From NCBI GenBank assembly GCA_037043455.1, contig JAWPHD010000093.1, forward strand, positions 1 to 64,000: a stretch of 64,000 bases of DNA, written 5' to 3'. The notes below the pieces were generated by a model. It was not told the origin of the DNA. It saw nothing but the letters and a program-made list of their open reading frames with translations, and did no database searches. This DNA is from Cyrtodaria siliqua. Its lineage: Eukaryota; Mollusca; Bivalvia; Adapedonta; Hiatellidae. Below are positions 22,301-32,210 of the stretch, one piece after another (position 1 is the first letter of the stretch; each line of letters opens with the position of its first letter). The position numbers and the translations under genes were made by a program.

Positions 22301-25300
22301 GAATATTGACTTGCACGCGGGTTTATCATATCCTGACAATAATATGATATTATGACGCACGTATTATATTTCAGAGACAACAACGCCACGTTGTTATAAG
22401 AAAATATTAAGTAATGTAATACATCCTGTTGTTACAGCATTGGAATACCTTTTATCTAAGACAAAGACATGTCGACCATATTGTTAAATATTTGATATAA
22501 GTACACATAATAACTTCGGTAATTTTGGTTAACCATGGCATTCACTAAATAAATGCAACTTACACACATACAAGTTAAGCATATGTCTCACAGTACTAAT
22601 ATACCTAGCACTTTTACTTAATTAAGCATCAAATACATTTATTAAATCTCATTAAAGAAGGTTCGATTAACACTTCCTTCGGAATAAACAGAGATTGATT
22701 TCATGTTCAAAATCAACATAATTAAACAGTCAAAACAACTTTGAACTAGACGTGTTGTCAGTATGTAGTTATTATAGGCGGCAATAGTCAGTTATACCTC
22801 GCCGGACGTGTTGACTGGTTGATTGGTATGTATTCCCATTTCGGGTGAGTCTAAAATGTTGCCGATCGTAACGGCTGTTACATTTTACTCCATAAATATT
22901 CCGCATAATAAACTATTTTTTCGAAATAAATAGTAAATCTGGCGTATACAGAGAAGAAATCAATGCCATTATAAAGGTAAATATTTATTTAAATATAAGG
23001 AATGAAATGCGCTCTTTTGGTTTTCATTGAAGTTTATTGGAGTATGAAAAACATTTGGATGGTTTGAAGTACGTGTGGAGTCCTTCTTCGGACTCCACAC
23101 ACTTTAAACCACCCAAATAGTTTTCATACCCCAATGAAAACCAAAAGAACGCATTTCATTTCATAAACAGTTATTATTATACTCTGACTTGCACGCGGGT
23201 TTATCATATCCTGACAATAATATGATATTATGACGTACGTATTATATTTCAGAGACAACAACGCCACAGTTAAGTAATTCCACATATTTAGATAATGACA
23301 CCACTAACAAAGGAACCTACGATGTGTCCGTGATTGCGGTTGCAGTTTGTGTGGTTTTCGTAATTGTTGTGGTTGCCATGACCGTTATATGGGTTAAAAG
23401 GAATCAGACGACCCATAAGAGTAAGATAATTATCCCTTTTAAAGCTTGTCTTTATTTAAATAGATATTTTCTACAAATATTAGATCTACCGTTAAATCTT
23501 TTACATAATTAAAGTAAAACATGTAAGCCCTGCCACGATATTATTGACTATTTTAATTATCGTAAGGTACGCACAATTGCTTTCATTTAGTACGAGTAAC
23601 AACTGAATCAGTATGTACATTTCTATGGTAAAATAAGTAACACAATTTTGAAAGTATGTTATCATGCGCCTATGAAGGACATTACAATTATTGTAGTCTA
23701 GTACTCTGTGTTGCCAATCATAGAATTGTGAATTCATCCATACAAATTTCCTTTAGAATCGTCATTTATTCATTTCGAGACATGTTCACGAGTATTTCAC
23801 ACCTGTTCCTTGAAAACACCTGTAAAGAAAGGTATCCTACACAATTAGTAGTGGTTATATGGGGGACTTTGAACTAAAACCTACGAGGTGTAATTTCTGT
23901 CTTTCAAGAAAATAACAAACCACCAAACAACGATGAAATCTCCTTTAGGTAAGATTTTATCTGAATATCGTCTATAGCTCTGATATTGTTCCCACCCAAT
24001 GGCATTAGGCTATATTACGGTAATTTATGTTAACTCTGTCGCTTATTATTATATCAATTAATTGTTTGCTTTCATATTGTTTTCTAAGACAACGTCTTTT
24101 TTCAATACCTTACGATATATATCATTGGCGCGGAAAAAATAGACTGTTATGTTGAAATTATAAATACTGTGCTATATTTTGAAACTGAATACTGAAATCA
24201 ATATTGGCAAAATCAATATGAAATTCAAGTAACTGTATAACCTAAGTTTTATAGTTATAATATTATAAGGAAGCAGTTTAAAATCATATGCAAACTGCAT
24301 CAACATTCCAGTTTCGTGGTCAGAAAAGGTTAAAGTCGAACACGTTTTATACTTAGTAAATTCAGTAATTTATTGAAACTATATCAAATGTTATCTATAC
24401 ATATCAAATGTTCTCTATACATGATCTCCTACTTAGTCATACCGAACGTGACATTACTGAGTGAAAATGCATTATTTATTATGTATAACATATCTTCCTT
24501 AAATTAGTTTGTCTAAAATCAAAATATTATTGGAAGAAACACTAACTTGAACAGTTAGTAGCTTATGTTCATGACACTTATAAGTACCCCGATTTGAAAT
24601 GCTAATACATCATTTATTTTTCATCATAATTTGCTCACATTTTGAACAGTTTCTTTTATTCGGTGACTAAACGTAATCCAATTGTCAAATTGATTATTCA
24701 TTTTATATTTTAGTAGACGAATCTGTTGAATATGTATTGAAGAGGTGTCTTGCAATTTTATGTCAATATTGTACATTCCATTTAAAATATATGAAATAAA
24801 ATGTAACTAGGGTACTTATACGTGTCCTCAATATCCAGCGTGATGTTGCGTTATTTGTAAAGTTCTGTAGCTTTATGAATTGGTTGGCCGTAATCATTAT
24901 AACAATTTATTCTATGACTAGTAAAACTTTATGTCGTACTGTTACTTGTATGGTAAGTTTGTTTGTGAGTTAAACATCTGTGTCTAGGCTTTGATATACA
25001 ATACTGCATATATAACGTGTTTAGTGTCATTAAACTAACCATATAATATTTATATATCTGTATGTCCGTGTTACAGGTATATTCAAGGAGAAGCAGCTGA
25101 CGGTAAGATTATGTATATGTCTTAGTGTAAAACTATGGAGGGTATTTTAGTTATTTCCTTTTATATGTTTTCTATTTTGATTCGATAAACAGTGTCTTGT
25201 GTGGTTTAATTTGAATAAACAACAATTCTGAATATAATTATATACAGGTGCTAACAAGTTGCTTATTATTCAGTCTATATGTTAATTTAAACAGAACAAA

Positions 25301-25681
25301 CAGCAAATCGTTCATTATTCATAATCTAAAGTAACCTGGGTTACAACAAGAGGGACAGAACTGATACATGTACATACTCACTATTGTATACACATATTTA
25401 AATAAATGCTACATTTTTCAGAACCTGTGTACAATGACATTGACATCGACACAGCATCAGTAATGTCTGAAGTGCATTATGCAGAAATACATATAAAAGA
25501 CGGTGCAAGAATGCATCAACATCTGTTGTCACGTGACATATCTCCGGGACTGCCAGTGACACCAAACAATGGCGCATGTTATGACGATTACGCCAACATT
25601 TGTTGTGCAGGAAATACAGAAAGCAACCCAAATTATGCGTTTCAACTGTATGGCCCAAATCTCAAAATAACACAAGACTAG
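16336..25681 (+). CDS. Receptor unit 2: Ig-domain transmembrane receptor with ITIM-like tail
   Basis: Predicted type I membrane receptor. Exons: signal peptide candidate 16436-16532 (an older signal exon at 16336-16399 has a stop), Ig 17863-18210, stalk/anchor exons 20380-20486, 21237-21409, 21742-21914, a truncated one at 22375 and 23253-23420, then 23909-23948, 25077-25102 and 25422-25681 (stop TAG 25679-25681). Phases are 1, 1, 1, 2, 1 throughout. One path (16436, 17863, 23253, 23909, 25077, 25422) is open end to end and gives one V-set-like domain, one membrane span and a tail with three conserved tyrosine motifs. Alternative stalk exons would give a very short hydrophobic end or a short tail. 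Expression is unproven. The ligand is unknown; an immune or self-recognition role is an inference from architecture. Confidence 0.75.
16436..16532 (+). CDS. Unit 2 candidate replacement signal-peptide exon
   Basis: An ATG at 16436 opens 97 coding bases ending T|GTAAGA, in the phase needed to join the Ig exon at 17863. The product starts MAIIGYNVTINMC and has the hydrophobic run ILVHLFIIVILQ, then MEAYP before the junction, as in a signal peptide. It lies 36 bases downstream of the dead signal exon, in sequence that corresponds to intron in unit 3. Translation could also start at the internal Met (residue 12). The splice and the role are inferred. Confidence 0.5.
16988..17027. repeat. Short hairpin
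   Basis: CCCGCACAGGTTATCA is followed after a short loop by TGATAACCTGAGCGGG, an inverted copy with one or two mismatches. It lies in intron 1 of unit 2. Confidence 0.7.
17611..17738. repeat. Long palindrome just upstream of the unit 2 Ig exon
   Basis: Outer arms CCTTTTTCCACAT and ATGTGGAAAAAGG, then CTGATATCATCCCT and AGGGATGATATCAG, then inner arms CAATATCAATA and TATTGATATTG around a short centre. Almost the whole 128 bp folds back on itself. It ends about 125 bp before the Ig exon. Probably a palindromic MITE. Confidence 0.85.
17863..18210 (+). CDS. Unit 2 Ig V-set-like domain exon
   Basis: Acceptor TATTTTGCAG before 17863 and donor G|GTATTG after 18210; phase 1 at both ends, 115 full codons. 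The strand-B cysteine is in GTTINCDIRL, the core tryptophan in MYRWFHY, and the strand-F motif is LTREDEGIYGVDC (D-x-G-x-Y-x-x-x-C). A further Cys sits at the N-terminus (SISCGEL). A single domain of about 110 residues, extracellular. It is clearly related to the unit 3 exon at 52143; differences concentrate after the Trp (YRQSHEGI against YGPLGSFM) and after the last Cys, the positions of the C'-C'' and FG loops in V domains. It ends PETTTSG, leading into the stalk exon. Confidence 0.88.
18516..19200. repeat. S-family repeats, two direct copies and an inverted one
   Basis: GGTCCTTTGG(G)ATCAT and CTCATGAACAGACTCAATAA occur at 18526-18665 and again at 18820-18940. The text around 18990-19110 is an inverted copy of 18743-18870 (for example ATGATCCCAAAGGAC and CAAACGCTAGTGT). 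Together they could form a large fold-back. The intact form at 18770-18830 matches the sequence on either side of the 53878-55812 insertion. It lies in the intron after the Ig exon. Confidence 0.75.
19545..20000 (-). pseudogene. Reverse-transcriptase fragment with YVDD box
   Basis: The minus-strand frame 19772-19999 contains MGTNCAPLIEDLFLYYYE and then SRYVDDILNIDN and IYPPELTLK. These are the palm motifs of a reverse transcriptase, with YVDD as the F/YxDD active site. Then 19545-19690 is the retroelement tail in inverted orientation. It is 5'- and 3'-truncated, and the tail abuts the palm part, so an internal segment is missing. I do not assign the class (LINE- or Penelope-like) from this fragment alone. 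It is antisense within unit 2. Confidence 0.75.
20380..20486 (+). CDS. Unit 2 stalk exon a, ends in a short hydrophobic tail
   Basis: Acceptor GTTCTCCAG before 20380. Reads GTTPVQFSNPTYLDEETTNDGSKG then LFVIVLALWLA and a TAG stop (20484-20486). It belongs to the same family as exons 21237, 21742 and 23253 but stops after about 11 hydrophobic residues. Small residues (N-D-G-S) followed by a terminal hydrophobic stretch resemble a GPI-anchor signal; alternatively it is a decayed membrane exon. Splicing out at the internal AAAG|GTTTGT is also conceivable. Confidence 0.6.
20833..20970. repeat. Short direct repeat with TA-rich centre
   Basis: GTTATACATGACATTGTTTG occurs at about 20834 and again 104 bp later, separated by imperfect TATATATTG and TATGCACATATATA repeats. 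The frame at 20790-20987 runs through it and is not supported as a gene. Confidence 0.65.
21017..21172. repeat. 23-bp tandem repeat, about 6.5 copies
   Basis: Unit GAGATACTATTTGATA(C/T)AGA followed by TTT, with few substitutions. It lies in the intron between stalk exons a and b of unit 2. Confidence 0.95.
21237..21409 (+). CDS. Unit 2 stalk/anchor exon b, short tail
   Basis: Acceptor TATTTTAG before 21237. Reads ETTTVQLSYPTYLEEDITKD, then a membrane run GLYLILIVLFVVGELW, then KLKVPISYETFVGKSSAF and TGA (21407-21409). It carries its own stop, so use of this exon would give a receptor with an 18-residue basic tail (one tyrosine, ISYETF) and no downstream signalling exons. The open frame and near-identical sister exon at 21742 argue that it is, or recently was, used. 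Confidence 0.65.
21742..21914 (+). CDS. Unit 2 stalk/anchor exon c, short tail
   Basis: Tandem copy of exon b, with acceptor TATTTTAG before 21742 and stop TGA at 21912-21914. It begins GTTTVQLSYPTYPEEDTTKD and continues with LPLILIVLFVVGQLW and KLKVPICYETFVGKSSAF. Differences from exon b are few (for example ISYET against ICYET), and both frames are intact to the same stop. As in b, it would encode a terminal anchor with a short tail. Confidence 0.62.
22375..22486 (+). pseudogene. Truncated stalk exon d
   Basis: The 22308-22390 block copies 23185-23267, including the branch and acceptor region (ATTATATTTCAG) and the first bases of the exon (AGACAACAACGCCAC). After that the sequence diverges and has no membrane run. 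It is a partial duplication of exon e. Confidence 0.75.
23002..23159. repeat. 158-bp palindrome upstream of stalk exon e
   Basis: ATGAAATGCG ... CGCATTTCAT at the ends, TTTTGGTTTTCATTG and CAATGAAAACCAAAA further in, and GTGTGGAGTCC and GGACTCCACAC around a TTCTTC loop. It forms a nearly perfect hairpin with arms of about 75 bp. Likely a palindromic MITE. Confidence 0.9.
23253..23420 (+). CDS. Unit 2 stalk and transmembrane exon e, full form
   Basis: Acceptor TATATTTCAG and donor A|GTAAGA. Reads ETTTPQLSNSTYLDNDTTNK as a stalk with N-glycosylation sequons (NST, NDT), then VSVIAVAVCVVFVIVVVAM and TVIW as the membrane span, then VKRNQTTHK as basic stop-transfer. It is 168 bases, phase 1 in and out, and the only one of the unit 2 series with a good donor leading to the tyrosine-motif tail. 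Confidence 0.82.
23909..23948 (+). CDS. Unit 2 exon: 40-base juxtamembrane exon
   Basis: TCTTTCAAG precedes and GTAAGA follows. Reads KNNKPPNNDEISF across the junction with exon e. Length and phases equal those of 9905 and 56637. Confidence 0.75.
23949..25076. other. Unit 2 intron between 40- and 26-base exons
   Basis: AT-rich sequence; I see no conserved exon, tandem repeat or recognisable element in it. Confidence 0.5.
25077..25102 (+). CDS. Unit 2 exon: 26-base cytoplasmic micro-exon
   Basis: GTTACAG precedes and GTAAGA follows. Reads YIQGEAAD. It is the counterpart of 12945 and 57985, with GE conserved. Confidence 0.78.
25422..25681 (+). CDS. Unit 2 last exon: tail with ITIM-like motif
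   Basis: ATTTTTCAG precedes 25422; the frame runs to TAG at 25679-25681, giving 86 residues. Tyrosine motifs in order: EPVYNDI, SEVHYAEIHI (VHYAEI fits the ITIM consensus I/V/L/S-x-Y-x-x-I/V/L) and DDYANI. The block is shared with the unit 3 tail (58289), where the second motif reads IYYADM. Both also share LLS.DISP.LPV.P.NGAC. In known receptors phosphorylated ITIMs recruit SHP-type phosphatases through SH2 domains, so this isoform is predicted to be inhibitory. The minus-strand frame at 25398-25658 is a shadow. Confidence 0.82.
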
Positions 25682-25959
25682 TCGGCATAAAAACATCAGA
25701 TGATCGGAAATATTATATATTAGAACCTAACAATGCCGTTGCACCTGACTAATGGTTTCAATCAACTATCCTATCTACTCTCTTTACACGACAATGTTAT
25801 GTTTATGGGCAAGCTTCAGGGTTGTTCGATTTTTTCACTTTGATCAACAAGGTATTGGGATGGGTGTCATTAAAAATACTTCTTCCAATAATTTCGTTTA
25901 TGCCATTTGAAAAGGAAGGAACGTAATTCTTTGGTAGTGTGGGGGGAATACTTCTCCAT

Positions 25960-27016
25960 ATAGCCTTTACCCATAAACCAAACCACAAACAAAAGCACTA
26001 GGTTGATATCCTTGTTTGAAACTGAGCCGCCAATCCTTTTTAAATGCATGTTAACAAATGCATGGAGTGTGTTTATTTATTTATTATTTTAATGTATACT
26101 TACGTTTGATTATACGTCTAGCATTGGTATTCCATAAGCATATTCTAGTTCTTCTGGTTTAATTCTACCTTTAGTTATTGACGATTTATACATATATGTA
26201 AACAAGGTCAATCCGCTTTTGCAATTGAGTCATATGCATTCAGGACGAAGATTAACACTGTTTTTAGATGAAGCTTTATAGCTTGTAGCTACAACATGGG
26301 AATAAGCGTGTTTCAAATAACTGTAGTGAGATTAATCGACTGAGATGGAAAACAGATTTGTTTGTAAATTACGAGTCATCGCGGTTGTTTTGAGAAAACA
26401 TTATCAGCCATTTGTACATTTCTTAATATTAGATTTCGACTCAAATATATTGAGGAATATAAGTCCTTAGGCAACAAAGATATAATTTAGGCATAGTTAA
26501 TGACACATTAAATATGCTAATGGACCTTAGTACTACTGTCAGTTTATTGTCAGTTTATACCATATTCACGTATTTACTTTGCATTGCATTGTAAATCATT
26601 TGATAGATGTAATGCTGCGATATATTTGCTAGTTTATTCTTTGCTTGACAGACTTTGAGAACTTCATAAATACGTGTTTGCTTCTTGTGCTGAGAATATA
26701 TCAGTGTATGTTAGTGATGTAAGTGACATATTTTTAAATTGACCTATAGACAATTGAAACGTTTAACAATTGTTCAAACTGTTTCCCGCTGCTATCATAT
26801 CGCTTTCAAGAAAGCGTTTATTTTTAATAATGGATTTGATAAAAATCATTTCCGATCGATGTGTCATAAGTAGGTTGATGACGATACAGTCAGTTCATTG
26901 AATTTATTTCCTTATTATCGTATGAGTTTCTCGTAGATTTTCCGGTGAAAAACGCTACCATAATACTATTGCACTTGTGTATTGTTTTAGTAAATTAATG
27001 TATCTTTGCTCAATAT
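25960..27016. repeat. Downstream-flank paralogous block of unit 2, part 1
   Basis: From about 26030 the sequence follows 320-700 and 5200-5820 of the unit 0 flank and 59270-60900 of the unit 3 flank, with deletions. It lacks the palindrome of the other two copies and has an uninterrupted site where the 1-kb insertion sits in unit 0. It is cut at 27016 by the foldback element and resumes at 29124. Confidence 0.7.
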
Positions 27017-29123
27017 TATGGTGGCTGATTTCTGCCATTTGTCGTCTTTTCGTCTTTTCGTTATTTCGCCCCCCAATAGACGACAGAACGAAAACACGAC
27101 AGGACGAAAGGACGACAAATGCAGCGCGAAAGGACAACATAACAAAAATACGACAGAACGACAGACGCCATTTCAAGGGCGAAAAGACGACAGAACGCCA
27201 CACGAAAAGACGAAAAACGACATTTCAGCGCGAAAAGACGCCATTTGATATTGTCGTCTTTTCTTCTTTTCGCGTGGCGTTCTGTTGTCTTTTCGTTATG
27301 TCGTCTTTTCGCGCTGCATTTGTCATCTTTTCGTTCTATCGTTCTGTCGTTTCGTTCTGTCGTCTTTTGGTTCTGTCGTCTTTTCGCCTTCCGGTTGACT
27401 ACTAGAAGTCGGGACGATTTTGAACTGTCGGAGAATCGGGCAAAATCGACAGGGAGTGTGCATACCGTATGTTTAATAAATAATAAACGAAGGGTTACTA
27501 GTTCTGTTAAATCGTTTATATAAACGCAGAATGAACATCATACTTGTATTGAACACTAGTCTTGCGTAAGGCAATAAACTTGTAATTATGGTATGTCGAA
27601 TAAAAGTAATGAATTGTATTGGTTCTGCAACTCATTAATTAGTTTTTCTCACCTTATATAATGAATATTGAAGTGAGAATTGTATGTTTGGCTTTATCTT
27701 AATCAGTTCTTTTTAAAAGTATCAAGATTTAATTGCAATATGTATATTATATGAACAAAGGATCTTAAATGAGTTCATATCTAATAGTTGTGTATGACCG
27801 TAACCTGGCGGTATGATCTTGTATAACACATGTATACAGTTACAGTCCATTATGTAAATCAGTTTCGGAGATACAAGCTTATATGTACATAAACATTTCA
27901 GACAATTTCTCTCTTTTTTTCGAAAGAGTCGAGCTAACATATTAAATATTAAGAACGTGTATATGTGCTACCTCCTTTCTTGACTATTCTATTTCATATG
28001 GTGTAGATATAGTTCTAAACTATTAACGTATTACCATCAAATTGATATGTTACACAACTATTTTAAATATCATATTAAGAGAAAATCAAATATTAGGGTA
28101 AGGCATTTATTGACTTCCAAGTGAACAAACATGTTAGCACAAATATTAGTCAAGTACATGTATAACAGTTCCGTATAATATGAAACACATTCTTAATTAT
28201 GTTTGCCACATTGATAAATATAAGGTATAATCATTATGATATGATGGTTTCAACAAACGGTCCCGGAAAGTTAGTGCTAAATTTAAATGTCAATATTTTG
28301 CTTGCCATTTGTTTGAATAGATCGAAGAATATGAGCCAAAATCGTGTCTATTTTTAAGTGGCCCCGGAAAGTAAATCATTAAATACAAAGTAATATTAAA
28401 ACATTTTTACATAAACAAATCCATAGTTATGTCCGCTAAACCATCCTACATTGTTACATACCAATTTAAATAATAAGAATATAAAGTTTACTCCAAACAT
28501 GATAATTAGTACGACTGGTCCAAGCATCATCATCAGTATCAGTGCCGGAAAATTACTACTAAATTACAAAGTCAAAATATTATTTTTATATTATTATGTT
28601 TTAATATTCATATTAAATGAACCATTGGGCGTTCATAAAAACATTTAAAAGAAATAGTAACCCTACGTTTATTATTGATTGGACATAAGGTATGCACACA
28701 TCCTGCCGTTTTTACCATTTCCCTAACAATTCAAAATCTGTCCCCGACTTTTAGTAGTCACTGTGAAATGGCCGCAATGACCGAAACGTGCATGTCAACC
28801 GGAAGGCGAAAACACGACAGAACGGCAGAACGAAAAGACGACAAATGCAGCAAAAAAAGACGACAGAACAACGACAGAACGAAAAGACGCCATTTTAAGG
28901 GCGAAAGACGACAGAACGCCACGCGAAAAGACGAAAAGACGACAATATCAAATGCCTTGAAATGGCGTCTTTTCGTTATGTCGTTCTGTCGTCTTTTCGT
29001 TCTGTCGTCTCTTCGCGCTGCATTTGTCGTCTTTTCGTACTGTCGTCTTTTCGTTCTGTCGTCTTTTGGGGGCGAAATAACGAAAAGACGAAAAGACGAC
29101 AATGGCAGAAATCAGCCACCATA
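27017..29123. mobile_element. Foldback-like element with repetitive inverted arms
   Basis: The left arm (27017-27399) and right arm (28794-29123) are inverted copies. The outer tip TATGGTGGCTGATTTCTGCC is present at both ends, and the inner edge is CTTCCGGTTGAC against GTCAACCGGAAG. Each arm is made of short GTCGTCTTTTCGTTCT-type units and their complements, with GGCGTTCTG and GCGCTGCATTTGTC landmarks. CAATAT directly precedes the left tip (27011-27016) and directly follows the right tip (29124-29129), a 6-bp target duplication. Arms made of tandem repeats and target duplication are hallmarks of Foldback-type transposons. The roughly 1.4-kb centre holds no recognisable transposase, so the copy looks non-autonomous. 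Open frames through the arms are artefacts of the low-complexity repeat. Confidence 0.8.
28255..28600. repeat. Diverged short repeats inside the foldback centre
   Basis: CCGGAAAGT(T)A or CCGGAAAATTA followed by AAAT and then AA(A/T)GTCAATATT-like text recurs near 28262, 28366 and 28544. Non-coding. Confidence 0.5.
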
Positions 29124-30140
29124 CAATATTATACTTATTAATTCAATTCATATAAACACTGTACATCCTGTAGTTGGTTGATTGTTATAGGTATATATTT
29201 ATACATTGATATAAATATATTTTTATTAATCAAGCAATGCTAGAAGATGAACATTGTTCCTAATCTGAACTTCACGATAAAACAAACTAGCAGCAGTAAG
29301 TCATTCGAGCTATAGAGAGCTTCTGGTACACTAATACATTACTATACTACTCAAAATTTGCTAAGGATCACTTTTATTCTTCCATATAATTTTATTAGAA
29401 ATTAATTCACAATAACGATATTAATTTCATTGATACTTCAACAATTCCACAATTTGAATCGTCATGACATCACATGACCATACACTGCCTTAAATAATTT
29501 CACGTTATAGATGTTATGATTAACCTTAGTTACAATGTCACATATACCATACGATAATTAACTTGTCATGTTGTACTGTTGTTTTCAGAAACTTTTCAAG
29601 ATAGCGATAAAACAACCGTGTTTTATTGAGTCACTGGAGGAATTTCGTGTGTATTTGTGTGTCTCTACGGATGTTGTTTATCTATGTGTAATTGATTCTT
29701 TTTAATTGATTCTTTCTATCAACTTTTATTGTGTCAATGTTATCAAGATAAGTGTTGCATGCTTTGAGGTAGATTAGAAACAACCATATGAATTTTATTG
29801 TATTATTTAAATACATACTTGGAAATATAAGTTAAATAAATGCATGTTCTCAGTAGTTAAAAATAAATGTAACAGATGAATTACATATAACCCTTGCAAA
29901 TATAGCTACTTCGGACTTCGAATGACTTTGTACTTAATGGATATATGAGACGTTACAATTCCATATCGATACCATTACAGTCCATTACAATGCCATTACA
30001 ATGTTCGTTTGCATGTTTTCGCTATAATTTCAAGAAAGCATTATCGTATCCAATGGATTTCCTGATTCCATTACCAATATTCTAGTCACGCTTTTTAAGC
30101 TGGCATAAAATTGCTCATAGTCAAGACAAAATTGTTTTAA
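29124..30140. repeat. Downstream-flank paralogous block of unit 2, part 2
   Basis: Resumes the flank after the foldback element. 29500-29640 matches 6640-6790 and 61590-61690, and 29970-30140 matches 61750-61950 (for example CATTACAATGTTCGTTTGC and TTTTCGCTATAATTTCAAG). No gene is seen. Confidence 0.65.
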
Positions 30141-30182
30141 AGGGGGATATTGCTCCGAACACCACTACTATACAAATGATAT

Positions 30183-30705
30183 TGCATTTTAGTCCATAGC
30201 ATGACTTTCACATAATTAATAAAACTTCATTCTTATGGTGTAATAAAGCCGATAAGGATGATTAATGATGCTGTCGTACAGTTGTTGTTTTTGTACTCTG
30301 TTTCCTGCTGTAAGTGCCGACAAGAGAAGCAATGCATGTTTTACAGATAAAAACATACTCGAGTAAATGGTTACATATATATGTGTCGATCAATATTTGC
30401 TTTGCTTTCACCTTATCAGCGGAGTAAACTATATTGAAGCAAATATTCTCTTTGAGAAATTATATTGCACTTTAATGCCTAGTGTGACTTTCACAAAATC
30501 AATAAACATTATTTGTAATGGTGTTATAAGGCCGATAAGGCTGATTAATGAGTCTTAAGGTATATAATAAAGAGTGTCACAGAAGTGCTTTCTTTATAAT
30601 CTGCTTTCCTGCGGTCATTGCTGACAAGAACATACTCGAGTAAATGATTACATATATATTTGTAGATCAATATTTTCTTTCACACTATCAGTGGTGCCAG
30701 CTATA
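30183..30705. repeat. Roughly 290-bp imperfect tandem duplication
   Basis: ATTGCA(C)TTTA, then GACTTTCACA, GCCGATAAGG(A/C)TGATTAATGA, a TCCTGC block and ACATACTCGAGTAAATG occur once in 30183-30420 and again in 30470-30700. No gene is supported. Confidence 0.7.
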
Positions 30706-31480
30706 TCAGTAAATGTAATTGCCAATAACTATAATCTGGAAACAATTTAAGATAAGCGGCGACAAACGCAATCATTATGTTAGATTTGAAATGAGGTGAA
30801 TATTATATCATACTATATCTTATAATAATAATATTCCCATGTGTTCTCCGGGCTAGAATACTTTAGAGGATAAATCGTCTAATGATATCCCTGATCGTAC
30901 CGTGTCCTGTGACTGCTTTCCTATTTTGCTTAACGTCATCGGAACATAATAGATTGGAAATATCATAAACTATGAAAAATCACCTATATAATTATATAGA
31001 GAGACAATTTCCTGAAAGACTCATTACTCATTCGGGATAAATTAATTACTTGTCATCGTTACACAACTTAATCCATATTATGGTTTGGTACTCAGAAGCT
31101 GTATGGAGTCCAATATTGTTCTTGATTTGAATTTTTTTATCAAGAAGATGACCACAGATGTAATGATCGTGGCGTAATACAATGGCATACGAGGTTACAT
31201 TTATTAGAAATCTATAAATAACTAGAAACTGCCATAGCACTTTGAAATATATAGTTATTTTGAACTATAATAAACGAACATAATGTGATGTGTATTATGG
31301 TAAAAATACCCTATTATAAACTATTGAAAGTCATGTTGTGTCTTGGATAAGACACATTTATGCGTCTAGACTGTATAATATATATTAAACCCATATCAAT
31401 CACACAGCGTTGAAATATCTTGATAAATGCAGCCATTTTAACCACAATTCTGTCAATTTTAATTAATTAGTAATTGATTG
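30706..31480. other. Intergenic AT-rich stretch
   Basis: I see no exon, repeat array or RNA gene in this part. Confidence 0.4.
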
Positions 31481-31481
31481 A

Positions 31482-31761
<280 letters not shown>

Positions 31762-31909
31762 CATTTATGAAGTAATGATAAGTGTTTTAATCTTTGTAAT
31801 TGTCCTGTGTGATACAGCGTGCAATATAAACATGATAAAGCCAACTAATGGCTCTGAATGACATCACTCATATTTTCTTACGTGTCGTTTAAGGAGGTTG
31901 GCTGGTCAA

Positions 31910-32125
31910 TATACGCATGCGCCGTATGACGTAATACGTCAGGTAATGTCGTAAACTGTTTCGCCCACAAATCATAATATATTGGTTTATTATAGAAATG
32001 TTAATGAACTGATGTGAATATAATTCATTTTATATACAAATAATCTCTAAACTATGCGTGATAACCCATTTTATATTTCAATATTACGACAATCGGACGT
32101 CGTCTAACAGATGGCGCCATATTAA
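31910..32125 (+). promoter_or_regulatory. Candidate TATA-less promoter of the exonuclease-fusion gene
   Basis: In the 300 bases before the ATG at 32211 lie ACGCATGCGCC (31912-31922, NRF-1-like), the perfect 15-base palindrome TGACGTAATACGTCA (31927-31941, two CRE half-sites in inverted orientation) and ATGGCGCCAT (32111-32120) within AGATGGCGCC, YY1-like. CpG steps are denser here than in the surrounding DNA. Site names are by motif likeness only. Confidence 0.45.
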
Positions 32126-32210
32126 AAGTATGTTTTGATATTTTTTTGCCGGTATTTTTTTTTACATATTTTCATACCGTGATACGTTTGCCGTTTTAAA
32201 TAATTATACA

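Noticed and set aside
26955..27523. Overlapping frames rich in Arg, Ser and Phe on both strands
   Set aside because: They lie in the foldback arm, a low-complexity GTCGTCTTTTCG repeat that is open in several frames at once.
28675..29181. 168-codon frame rich in Arg and Lys
   Set aside because: Runs through the right foldback arm; mirror of the frames in the left arm.
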